NCBI GenBank assembly: GCA_965248635.1
Contig: OZ252114.1
Location: forward strand, 3,224,001-3,288,000
Length of the DNA stretch: 64,000 bases
Direction: 5' to 3'
Source: CBDAPI01 sp965248635
GTDB lineage: Bacteria > Acidobacteriota > UBA6911 > RPQK01 > CBDAPI01
The notes beneath the pieces are model-generated. The model did no database searches. It was not told the origin of the DNA and saw nothing but the letters and a program-made list of their open reading frames with translations. Below are positions 50,144-58,370 of the stretch, one piece after another (position 1 is the first letter of the stretch; each line of letters opens with the position of its first letter). The translations under genes were made by a program, and so were the position numbers.

Positions 50144-50686
50144 GTGACAAAAGCCGACCCACAATCCAGGCTCGATGGGGTCGCGGCTGAGCAACGGTCG
50201 CTGGAGGGCAAGATGGGCCATAATCCGGACCCAGATCACGCAGGCGTTGCCTTCCACCCACCACTCCTGCTACTTCTCGCCATAGTTGTTGGGTTCTTCG
50301 CTCGGTGGATCCTGCCGATTAGTGTCCTTCCAGATGGTTTGGCCCGAGCAATCGGCCCTGTTCTGACTACCGCCTCTTTTGGTCTATTCCTGTGGGCGGT
50401 GTATACCTTGCGTAGTGGGGGTGCGTCGATACCGACCAACAAGCCGACTGACGTGATCGTTGCTCGGGGCCCATACAGGTTCTCACGCAACCCCATCTAT
50501 CTCGCGATGGTACTTCTCCAGCTTGGTCTGGGTGTTTGGGCCAACAGCCTTTGGTTCTTCGTGCTCGCTATCATATCTGCCCTCCTGCTTACATGGGGCG
50601 TCATCTTGCGCGAAGAGCGTTATCTGGAGCGCAAGTTCGGTGATGGCTACCTGGCATACAGGGCGCGGGTTGGCCGTTGGCTGTAG
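50144..50686 (+). CDS. Isoprenylcysteine carboxyl methyltransferase-like membrane protein
   Basis: Start GTG 50144, preceded by AAGGAGGATTC. 180 residues with about four to five transmembrane helices. The C-terminal SAM-binding region 'GPYRFSRNPIYLAMVLLQLG' (R-x-x-x-R-N-P-x-Y) and 'EERYLERKFGDGYLAYRARVGRW' (E-E-x-x-L-x-x-x-F-G-x-x-Y) matches the ICMT/phospholipid-methyltransferase-like family. Many bacterial members have unknown substrates (small amphipathic molecules or lipids). It completes a row of three closely spaced genes, after a DUF427 gene. Confidence 0.9.
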   Translation: MTKADPQSRLDGVAAEQRSLEGKMGHNPDPDHAGVAFHPPLLLLLAIVVGFFARWILPISVLPDGLARAIGPVLTTASFGLFLWAVYTLRSGGASIPTNKPTDVIVARGPYRFSRNPIYLAMVLLQLGLGVWANSLWFFVLAIISALLLTWGVILREERYLERKFGDGYLAYRARVGRWL

Positions 50687-50830
50687 GATGTGTCGCGGGG
50701 GTGTGCCTTGGGATATTTTTCAGGTTGTTCAGAAGGGCATCCAAGCGCGACATATAAGCCCTGTGACGACCGAGAAATTGGAGTGAGGACTCCAAGAAGT
50801 ACATTTTAATTCGGAAGGCTGAGTCGCTCC

Positions 50831-52423
50831 ATGCGGGAAGCTAGGATAAGAAAAACTCGCCTGCCAAGCACCCCTTCGCCCATTCACATCACTTCCGGGG
50901 ATCCTCACGGCCTCCCTGCAGATCTGGTCGAGAAGACTTCCTATCGCTTGGGTATCGCTGCACTTTTGTACTCTGCTTGCTACTTCGTTGCTTACGGAAG
51001 CGGTTGGCTTGCCAGCGATCCAGACAATTTCTCCAATGTTCCTGTCGTAGGGGGCGTGGCGCTGAGTCACCTCAATGCCGGGATCGCTATTCTCATCTCC
51101 CTAGCGATGTTTTTTGTGTCTCGAAGCGGAAAGCTGTCGCCTGGACTACTGTGCGATCTCGGTCTCTTTTATGAAGTGCTCGGGGCCGTGGGCATCGACT
51201 TTTACCTGACCTGGTTGCCCATCACTTCGGAGGTCACATACATCGGCATCTCCTGGGTTTGTGCCTGGATGACTCTGTTCGTTTTGATTGTTCCCAGTAC
51301 TCCGGGAAAAACCCTCTTAGCGGCACTGACCACAGCCTCGATGACGCCTTTGATGCTTTTGATTGGCATGGCCAGAGAGACAGCCGATCCGTCTACCGCC
51401 ACGCTGGTCCAGCTCATCCTTCCAAACTACTTATGTGCTCTCATGGCTTTCGTCGGTTCTCGAATCATCTATCAGTTGGGTTCCCAGGTCACTCAAGAGC
51501 GACGCATGGGAAGCTATGAGCTCGTGGAATTGTTGGGCCGCGGCGGAATGGGAGAAGTGTGGCAAGCTAAACACCGGATGCTGGCGAGACCTGCGGCCCT
51601 TAAGCTGATCCGCCCGGAGTCTTTGGGGGAGAATAGTCGGGAAGAGGCCAAAACTGTGCTTCGCCGCTTTGAGCGGGAAGCCCAGGCTACCGCTGCACTT
51701 CGGTCCACCCATACCATCACCTTGTACGATTTCGGTATCACCGAGGACGGCTACTTTTACTACGTCATGGAACTTCTACAGGGACTTGACTTGAAATCCA
51801 TGGTCAAGCGCTTTGGTCCCACTCCCCCCAATCGAACTATCTTCCTGCTAAAACAGGTCTGTCATTCGCTGGGTGATGCACACCACCACGGCCTCATTCA
51901 CCGAGACATCAAACCGGCAAACATCTACGTGTCCCGCCTGGGTTCTGACTACGATTTCGTCAAGGTCCTGGATTTTGGTCTGGTCAAATCACACGACACT
52001 TCGGTGGAGGGGGCCACGCAGTTGACCTTGAAGGGGGTCACCACAGGGACTCCAGCCTACATGGCCCCCGAAATGGTTCTGGGGAAGAAAGGGGTGGACG
52101 CCCGAGCAGACCTGTATGCCTTAGGGTGTGTGGCTTACTGGCTCTTGACCGGCCAACTAGTGTTCGAAGGGAAGAACCCCATGGAAGTGCTGGTTCACCA
52201 TGTTCAGGATGAGCCGAAGCCTCCCTCACAGCGATCCGAGTTCGGAATTCCTCCAGCCCTGGACGAACTCATCCTGTGTTGCCTGGACAAGGATCCTGCC
52301 AAGCGCCCGGCTAGCGCGGAGGAGTTGTACCGTCAGCTGGACGCCTGCCGACTTGAGGAACCCTGGACCCAAGAGCGTGCCAGGAACTGGTGGCAGGTGC
52401 ACATTCCAGAACATACGAGCTGA
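50831..52423 (+). CDS. Membrane-anchored Ser/Thr protein kinase
   Basis: A 530-residue protein. The N-terminal part (about 40-215) has five or six transmembrane helices of no known family, then the kinase domain at about 232-510: 'LLGRGGMGEVWQAKH' (glycine loop), 'AALKLIRP' (ATP lysine), 'LIHRDIKPANIYV' (catalytic loop), 'VLDFGLVKS' (DFG) and 'GTPAYMAPEMVLG' (APE motif); all catalytic residues present. Unlike the kinase at 12469 the membrane part is N-terminal, so the kinase faces the cytoplasm and the multi-span part probably senses the membrane. No obvious partner gene adjacent. Start ATG 50831 has only a weak ribosome site. Confidence 0.94.
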   Translation: MREARIRKTRLPSTPSPIHITSGDPHGLPADLVEKTSYRLGIAALLYSACYFVAYGSGWLASDPDNFSNVPVVGGVALSHLNAGIAILISLAMFFVSRSGKLSPGLLCDLGLFYEVLGAVGIDFYLTWLPITSEVTYIGISWVCAWMTLFVLIVPSTPGKTLLAALTTASMTPLMLLIGMARETADPSTATLVQLILPNYLCALMAFVGSRIIYQLGSQVTQERRMGSYELVELLGRGGMGEVWQAKHRMLARPAALKLIRPESLGENSREEAKTVLRRFEREAQATAALRSTHTITLYDFGITEDGYFYYVMELLQGLDLKSMVKRFGPTPPNRTIFLLKQVCHSLGDAHHHGLIHRDIKPANIYVSRLGSDYDFVKVLDFGLVKSHDTSVEGATQLTLKGVTTGTPAYMAPEMVLGKKGVDARADLYALGCVAYWLLTGQLVFEGKNPMEVLVHHVQDEPKPPSQRSEFGIPPALDELILCCLDKDPAKRPASAEELYRQLDACRLEEPWTQERARNWWQVHIPEHTS

Positions 52424-52559
52424 ATTGCTGGATCATTGAGTCCGCGCCATGAACTCGTCCACCTGTGTGTTCGCGGGCTTGCGATATTGGCTATGGCTCG
52501 AAGCAAGCGCAACGCCGGGCGGGCGCGGCCGCAACCCTTCGACGTGCGGCGCCCCGGCT

Positions 52560-53849
52560 CTACGGCATTGCCAGAGCCAGGTCCCGATAATAAGCCCCCG
52601 TCGCGTACGGCTTCCCGGATGAGAAGCCCACCAGGACAAGATCGCGGGAAGGCGAGACGTAGAGCCCTTGCCCCTGGTAGCCGGCCTTGTACATGTCCCC
52701 GTCGGGCCAGATGTTGTCCCAGTGCCATGTGCTCACGTAGCCACCGGCGAAAGGCTTCTCCTCAGGGTAGTACCGGGCCCGATTGTGAAACAGCTCCGGT
52801 CGAGCCGCCGTCCGGACCTTTTCCATGTAGGCCTCGGAGACCACTGGCTGCTCGCTCACGACCTTCCGGCTCGGGGTGAAGATAAGACCATAGCGGGCCA
52901 GGTCGCGCAGCGTGCTGATGACGCCGCCGTGGCTCGAGGCCGCGCCATTGTCCGCGCTCACGAAGATGGCGGCATCCGACTCCGCGCCGATCTTCGCCCA
53001 GATCCGTTCGTGCAAAACCTCCGCGTACGGATTGCCGGTGACCTCCTCGACGAGCCAGCCCAGCACGACGCTGTTGACCGACATATACTCGCGGACCGTG
53101 CCGGACGGTTTGAGGCGCTTGAGGCTGGCGAGGTACTCGTATGTCGTACCGACGGTTTCGGCCGTTCGGGGCAGCAGGCCGAGCGTGGCCTCGAACCAGT
53201 AATAGGGGGACTTCGGGTGTAGCGGATCAGGGTCGTCGTTCTCGAGGCAGCCCATCCCCGAGGCCATATCGAGGAGATCGATGACGCGCGTGCCCTTCCA
53301 GGCGCTCGAAGCGAGCCCGGGGATGTAGCGCTCGATCGGCTGACTGACGTCGACGCGCCCCTCGTCCTCGAGCATCCCGACGAGCACGCTGACCATAGTC
53401 TTCGAGATCGACCAGTACAGGTGCCGGTCGTGCGGCCGCATGTGCAGGTAGCGCTCGTATACTACCTTCCCCCGGCGGACGACCATGAACGCGTCGGTGT
53501 TAGAGCGCTCGACGAAGTCGTCTAGCGTCGTCTTCCCGAGCGGCGAGTCGACGGTGATGCGCCCGACCTCGGGCATGGGCGCCTGGGGCAGGACCCGCAC
53601 GGGGCCCTCGCGGGCGATCACGGCGGTCGGAACGATCTCCGCCGAGCGAAGCAGCCCGAAGCGCAGCTGAGCGGTATCCTTGACATCCTGCCAGGTACCG
53701 AGACCGTGAGCCGTGTGCAGCCGGCGGTGCTCGGCCACCGAGTCGGAGGCGCCGGCCTCCGCGCCCGCGGGTGGAGCCGACGCAACGGCGCAAAGCGTCA
53801 AGGTCGCCACGGCGACTATTCTTCCAACAAAGGATAGGCCAATTTTCAT
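52560..53849 (-). CDS. Serine hydrolase, class C beta-lactamase-related
   Basis: The start is ATG 53849 (MKIGLSFVGRIV), giving a signal peptide cut near Ala-Glu-Ala. 429 residues. The nucleophile motif S-x-x-K appears as 'WSISKTMVSV' (S147, K150); the second motif Y-x-N region is 'EYMSVNSVVLGW'; the third is 'GYQGQGLYVSP'. This is the pattern of the beta-lactamase/esterase EstB family. It is convergent with the membrane kinase gene. By eye the third-position composition is richer in G and C than its neighbours, consistent with transfer. Role: secreted esterase or D-peptide hydrolase. Confidence 0.92.
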   Translation of the reverse strand: MKIGLSFVGRIVAVATLTLCAVASAPPAGAEAGASDSVAEHRRLHTAHGLGTWQDVKDTAQLRFGLLRSAEIVPTAVIAREGPVRVLPQAPMPEVGRITVDSPLGKTTLDDFVERSNTDAFMVVRRGKVVYERYLHMRPHDRHLYWSISKTMVSVLVGMLEDEGRVDVSQPIERYIPGLASSAWKGTRVIDLLDMASGMGCLENDDPDPLHPKSPYYWFEATLGLLPRTAETVGTTYEYLASLKRLKPSGTVREYMSVNSVVLGWLVEEVTGNPYAEVLHERIWAKIGAESDAAIFVSADNGAASSHGGVISTLRDLARYGLIFTPSRKVVSEQPVVSEAYMEKVRTAARPELFHNRARYYPEEKPFAGGYVSTWHWDNIWPDGDMYKAGYQGQGLYVSPSRDLVLVGFSSGKPYATGAYYRDLALAMP

Positions 53850-53986
53850 GACGAGGCTCTCCAGAGTGTTGACACGCGGCCGGCCGGTGGTCGTCCCGGC
53901 CCTCGGGCGTCGTTCGCTGGGCACCATATCACGCAGCCACCGGCTCTGTCAGGAGAGCGGATAGTCGCTAACTCCTGTCGCCGAAA

Positions 53987-54154
53987 ATGCTGGATGCACT
54001 GCAGCGCTATCTGCACGACGGTGGACGGTTCATGTATCTGGGTGGAAACGGCTTCTACTGGGTCACGTCTCAGAGTCCGGAGGAGTCCCACATTATCGAG
54101 GTGCGTCGTTGGGGAGGGACACGGTCCTGGAGCGCCTCGGCCGGCGAATATTAA
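53987..54154 (+). pseudogene. Fragment of an N,N-dimethylformamidase large-subunit-like protein
   Basis: An open frame of 55 codons reads 'MLDALQRYLHDGGRFMYLG', 'GNGFYWVTS' and 'IIEVRRWGGTRSWSASAGEY' then TAA. The G-G-R-x-M-Y-L-G-G-N-G-F-Y-W block and 'GTR-x-W' are the core of the dimethylformamidase beta-subunit-like domain, which is normally part of a protein of several hundred residues. Both ends are missing; further degenerate similarity ('GLRKEDPPG') may extend to about 54225. No ribosome site. It is a relic. Confidence 0.6.
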
Positions 54155-54419
54155 CTCCCCCGCGGTGCTGGACTACGGAAGGAAGATCCGCCTGGTTCGG
54201 TCTCCGGTGCCGTGCCCTCCTTGAGATGATGCAGTGTAATGCTACCTCAGAGAGCGTTCGTCAGGAAGGTTCCGTGTCTCACACATGTGTGATGTCAGAA
54301 AACACCGAGGGAATCCAGGTATAATCTGGCATTGAGAGGTTGCTGGAGACAATCAATCAACAACAGTTCCCTGATAAAGCACCCTTCCTCTGGCTGATTT
54401 CGCTCACAATGAAGACCAA

Positions 54420-55607
54420 ATGAAAATTTCCGCTGTCGAAACCTTTATCGTGGACGCGGGTTGGCGCCCCTGGACCTTTGTCAAGATTGACACAGACGAG
54501 GGCATCACGGGCTACGGTGAAATCAGTGACGCTATGAACCCTCACGGAGTTGCAGGCACGATCAAAGACGTGACACCGTTGTTGATCGGAAATGATCCCA
54601 GGGCCTATGAGATGAGGTTCTGGGACCTGATCCGAGCCACGCGTGCGAGTCCCGGCGGGATTGCCGCCAAAGCCATAGCCGGTATCGAGTGCGCCTTGAT
54701 TGATCTCAAGGCCAAGGGTCTGGGAACGTCGGTCGTCGAGCTTTTCGGTGGTCCCACCCGGGACCAGGTGCGACTGTACTGGTCGCACTGCGGGACCTCG
54801 AGGGCCAAACACCATGAGATCCTGGGCACCCCGCCCCTCAAAACCATGGATGACATCGCCGAACTGGGGAAAGAAGTCGTGGAGCGGGGTTTCACGGCTC
54901 TGAAGACTAACATTGTTTTGCCCGGGGAGCCGGCTTCGCTCTGGATGCCCGGGTTCGTCCAGGGCAGGGGCACGACGGATCAGGCTGTCACGTCGGAGCT
55001 ACTCGGTCACATCGAGGAGCTGATCGGAACATTCCGGGAGGCGGTGGGCCCCGACGTAGACATCAACCTGGATCTGAACTTCAACTTCAAGCCCGAGAGT
55101 GTGATCCGGATCGCCCGCAGCGTCGAACAGTTCGACTTGCTGTGGCTGGAACTGGACATGTATGACCCTGAGGCGATTTTGCAAATCAAGCAGTCGACTG
55201 CCAATTCGATCTGCACCGGCGAGTGCCTGACTCATATGCGGGATTATTTACCCTACTTTGAACTGCATGCTGCCGATGTATTCATGATTGATGTTCCCTG
55301 GAACGGTTTCAGTCAGGCCAAAAAGGTCGGGGATCTGGCAGAAGTTTACCAGCTGAACGTAGCTCCCCACAATTACTACAGCCATCTGGCCAGCTTTGTC
55401 AGCGCCAGCCTGTGCGCAGTTCTCCCCAACGTTCGGATCATGGAGATCGACGTAGATGATGTTCCCTGGAAGGACGAGCTGGTCAGCAGCCAGCCGGAGA
55501 TCATCAACGGTTATATGACGGTCCCAACGGGGCCCGGGTGGGGTACGGACCTGAACGAGGAAGTGGCCAGAGCTCATCCCTGGGAGAAAGGAAGACAGGA
55601 CTGGTAG
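54420..55607 (+). CDS. Mandelate racemase/muconate lactonizing enzyme family protein (sugar acid dehydratase-like)
   Basis: A 395-residue enolase-superfamily enzyme. Capping domain at about 1-125, then the barrel: 'ALKTNIVLP' (K-x-N at the second strand, about residue 163), metal ligands in 'INLDLNFNF' (Asp), 'LWLELDMYDP' (Glu) and 'ICTGECL' (Glu), and 'VAPHNYYSHL' (the His base near 320). The pattern D-x-N/E/E with H fits acid-sugar dehydratases such as galactonate dehydratase-like members. The start at ATG 54420 is the only sensible one. It is convergent with a sodium/solute symporter that may supply substrate. Exact sugar acid unknown. Confidence 0.93.
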   Translation: MKISAVETFIVDAGWRPWTFVKIDTDEGITGYGEISDAMNPHGVAGTIKDVTPLLIGNDPRAYEMRFWDLIRATRASPGGIAAKAIAGIECALIDLKAKGLGTSVVELFGGPTRDQVRLYWSHCGTSRAKHHEILGTPPLKTMDDIAELGKEVVERGFTALKTNIVLPGEPASLWMPGFVQGRGTTDQAVTSELLGHIEELIGTFREAVGPDVDINLDLNFNFKPESVIRIARSVEQFDLLWLELDMYDPEAILQIKQSTANSICTGECLTHMRDYLPYFELHAADVFMIDVPWNGFSQAKKVGDLAEVYQLNVAPHNYYSHLASFVSASLCAVLPNVRIMEIDVDDVPWKDELVSSQPEIINGYMTVPTGPGWGTDLNEEVARAHPWEKGRQDW

Positions 55608-55662
55608 CGGAAAATTGTATGGAGAGGGTCACAGCCGTATTTATGGAAGGGAGTATTAAGCC

Positions 55663-57348
55663 TCACCAGAGGACCACAAAAACGAAAAAGACCATGAGCG
55701 TGAGGAAAGTCCAGACCAGTAGTCGATCCCGCAGGTACCAGGGAAGTCGTTTGCCGGTTACCGGAAATGGAAACACCGGCCTTTTCCCCAATTCCATCCG
55801 GCTTCGTTCCAACCAGTTTGGCTGCGAATCAGCTATTTCACCAAGGTCTCCGCACGGCAAGTGGCGAGTGCGGTAGGTCAGGCCGGCAAGCTCCTCGGGG
55901 CGTAAGGGACCGCGAAAGCGGTCGAGAGTCCACGAGTAAACCAGCATGCTGGCTGCCGGGAGGAGCAGATTCCAGAGATACCCCCACCACAGGTTGATGA
56001 GCCAAATCGGCAGGGGCCACTGGAAGGTTCGGGACAGGAAAGCGAAAAGACCATAGGTGACCCCTGCCAGCAGGCCGACCACACCTGCAGAACGGTGTAC
56101 ACTGGTCAAGGCACCAACCAGATAGAGAACAGCCAGCGGTAGAACAAAAACACTCGTCGCCGACAAGTAAAAATGGATCGCACCCGCCCGCAGAAAGGGC
56201 ACATACAAAAATCCCAGGGCGATCACAACGGGGACCATCATGCGTGACACCTTGAGATAGTGTTCATCGGTGCCGTCCTTCTTGAGAAATCTTGCATAGA
56301 AGTCTCTTGTGAAGATGGCCGATATGGCATTGGAAATTGAATCGTAGGTGGACATGCCGGCCCCCAGCACCCCGGCCAGCACCAGCCCCATCAGACCGGG
56401 AGTCAGGAAGTCACGGACCAGCAAGGGAAATACCTGGTCCACGACCTCGAGCTGGGGAAACTGAGCCCGGCCCATGATCCCCAGGGTGATGTTCAGCCAC
56501 ATCACAATGACGGTCGCACCCCCGGCAACCAGCGCCCCCATCTTCATATCCCATTCTGAGCGAGCTCCCAGGAAACGCATCGCCTGGGAATGGTTGACGG
56601 CGTTGTAAGACACCAGCACGAGGATCCAGCCAAAGATCACCAGCGGCGTGGGAACACCCGGCTCCTGGTAACCCCCGACATGCAGCATCCACCCACGGTC
56701 CTGGGCTGCCAGCCTGGCCTCCATACCTGACCAACCGCCCACTGCATGCCAGACCACTAACCACAGGAGCAAAGAGGCGACGGCCATGGTCACATACTGA
56801 AGCACATCGGTGATGGCCACGCTTTTCAAGCCGCCCCGAGCCGAATACCAGGCGGCCAGCGCTGCAATACCCACCACAATCCCCCACGACGACCCCTCAT
56901 TTAGCCCACCCACGATGCTCAAGGTCAGGAAAAGCGACCAGGCCATGTTGCCGAGGACATTAGTTCGATATTGAATCTGGATGAACACGCTCAGCAGACG
57001 GACATTCGGCCCGAAGCGGTACTCCAACCACTCGGCGTTGGTGAACATTCGCGCCCGATACATGGGGATATAAATGAAGTAGCTAGCTACGAACCAACCC
57101 ACGGGAAGGCCCAACCACCAGGTCGTCAGGTTGCTCATTCCATAGTTGTAAGACCCCCCTGCCAGCACCACGTAATCGCCAGCATCGGCAGCCGTCGCAA
57201 AGGCGGAGAGACCCACAATCCACCAGGGCAGTCCACGAGCTGCCAGAAACCAATCCTTGGTGGTTCTCGTATCGCGAGCCAGGACGGTTCCATAAGTCAC
57301 GATGGCCAGGTTGATCGCGATCACGAGCGCCCAGTCGATGAAAGTCAT
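55663..57348 (-). CDS. Sodium:solute symporter family protein
   Basis: A 561-residue protein with about thirteen transmembrane helices of the SSS family. The opening 'FIDWALVIAINLAIVTYGTVLARDTRTTKDWFLAARGLPWWIVGLSAFATAADAGDYVVLAGGSYNYG' is broken up as: the N-terminal helix, the R-T-T-K-D-W-F-L-A-A-R-G-L motif and the Na+-binding region. Downstream, 'RMFTNAEWLEYRFG' and 'GLVLAGVLGAGMSTYDSISNAIS' (the SSS second signature) follow. It imports a sugar, sugar acid or related solute with Na+. It converges with the dehydratase gene, so the pair is a plausible uptake-plus-catabolism unit. Confidence 0.94.
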   Translation of the reverse strand: MTFIDWALVIAINLAIVTYGTVLARDTRTTKDWFLAARGLPWWIVGLSAFATAADAGDYVVLAGGSYNYGMSNLTTWWLGLPVGWFVASYFIYIPMYRARMFTNAEWLEYRFGPNVRLLSVFIQIQYRTNVLGNMAWSLFLTLSIVGGLNEGSSWGIVVGIAALAAWYSARGGLKSVAITDVLQYVTMAVASLLLWLVVWHAVGGWSGMEARLAAQDRGWMLHVGGYQEPGVPTPLVIFGWILVLVSYNAVNHSQAMRFLGARSEWDMKMGALVAGGATVIVMWLNITLGIMGRAQFPQLEVVDQVFPLLVRDFLTPGLMGLVLAGVLGAGMSTYDSISNAISAIFTRDFYARFLKKDGTDEHYLKVSRMMVPVVIALGFLYVPFLRAGAIHFYLSATSVFVLPLAVLYLVGALTSVHRSAGVVGLLAGVTYGLFAFLSRTFQWPLPIWLINLWWGYLWNLLLPAASMLVYSWTLDRFRGPLRPEELAGLTYRTRHLPCGDLGEIADSQPNWLERSRMELGKRPVFPFPVTGKRLPWYLRDRLLVWTFLTLMVFFVFVVLW

Positions 57349-57562
57349 TCTGCTCCCTGGTGAAGGCTATATACTCTGGTAACAGCATGCGAAAGCGCGG
57401 CCCGGCGCCGCATCGGCTGACGATGCTGATCGCCCGGTAGGGGCGCTCCCGGGGGGGCCAGAAGACTATTTTGACCTCGACTTGACAGCTCTTTTGCGGT
57501 GAACCTTGAAATGACCAGGTCGCTCCGGACTCCCCTTTTCGATCTCCCCCCAGCGTAGATTG

Positions 57563-58342
57563 TCATCCCAGTGGCAGAACCGGAATGGAATAGACAATCT
57601 GCTCTTCCAACTGAAGCCCAAGTACCGAAAGCTTCTCCTGTTGCGTAGTCTCTTCAATCACTATGGTGCCTTTGGCCGCTTCTGCGTTGTTTTGCAGCAG
57701 CAAAGGGAAGAGTTCATTCAGGAGCCAGGTTGTCTGCTCGCCACCTTGCAGACCGACGACGACATCCGCCAAACTGTTTCCTAACTCGTCAAGCAAATAG
57801 ATATCCGCAACGATTCTCTCTGCTCCCGTGTTGGCCAATGCAATTCCGAGATCTGTTTTGCTGGAAGTTTCATAGGGAATTGCAAACTTGTTTCCCAGGC
57901 CCTGCCCGAGAGCTGCTACGCTGTACACGACCCGGTCTCGGGGCTGGCAATCATAGGTGGCAATACCCGCAACAGGCTGATTTGAGACAAAGCAGGCATA
58001 GCCGGTGACAGCCTGATCCGCCGTTTGCGGTTGCACGGGTGCTGACCAGAACACGGTCCCGTTGGGAGGTATATCGATGTCCTGTTCTGCACTATTGCCG
58101 GCTTGATCGCGCAACCTGAGAACCCCTTCCGTTGCAATGGTCCTGCTGGTACTCATGAGTATGAAGGCCGTACTGAGGCCTCCGCCGTTGGCAACTTGCG
58201 AAAAGCAGATCTCATGACTCTCTGACTGACCCCTGAGCAGGGTGATCTGGTGGGAGAAAAGCACGCATAAGGCGATAATCCCCACACACATACCGTACAA
58301 GAATCCTGCCGGAATCCGTTTCTCTGCCAGGTAATCACTCAT
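57563..58342 (-). CDS. Secreted beta-sandwich protein with the shared C-terminal surface module
   Basis: The start chosen is ATG 58342 (MSDYLAEKRI), giving a membrane anchor or signal (about 9-31) then an extracellular beta region of 200 residues: 'CFSQVANGGGLSTAFILMS' and 'GNSAEQDIDIPPNGTVFWS' type strands, then 'KFAIPYETSSKTDLGIALANTG', 'IYLLDELGNSL' and 'LSVLGLQLEEQIVYSIPVLP'. The second half is the same module as in the C-terminus of 58371-60566 and in 46327-48534. It directly follows the gene at 58371-60566 on the same strand, 28 bp after its stop, so they probably form an operon. Function unknown. Confidence 0.7.
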   Translation of the reverse strand: MSDYLAEKRIPAGFLYGMCVGIIALCVLFSHQITLLRGQSESHEICFSQVANGGGLSTAFILMSTSRTIATEGVLRLRDQAGNSAEQDIDIPPNGTVFWSAPVQPQTADQAVTGYACFVSNQPVAGIATYDCQPRDRVVYSVAALGQGLGNKFAIPYETSSKTDLGIALANTGAERIVADIYLLDELGNSLADVVVGLQGGEQTTWLLNELFPLLLQNNAEAAKGTIVIEETTQQEKLSVLGLQLEEQIVYSIPVLPLG

Positions 58343-58370
58343 GATCTGTTTGCCCTGCCGAAGTTTCAAC

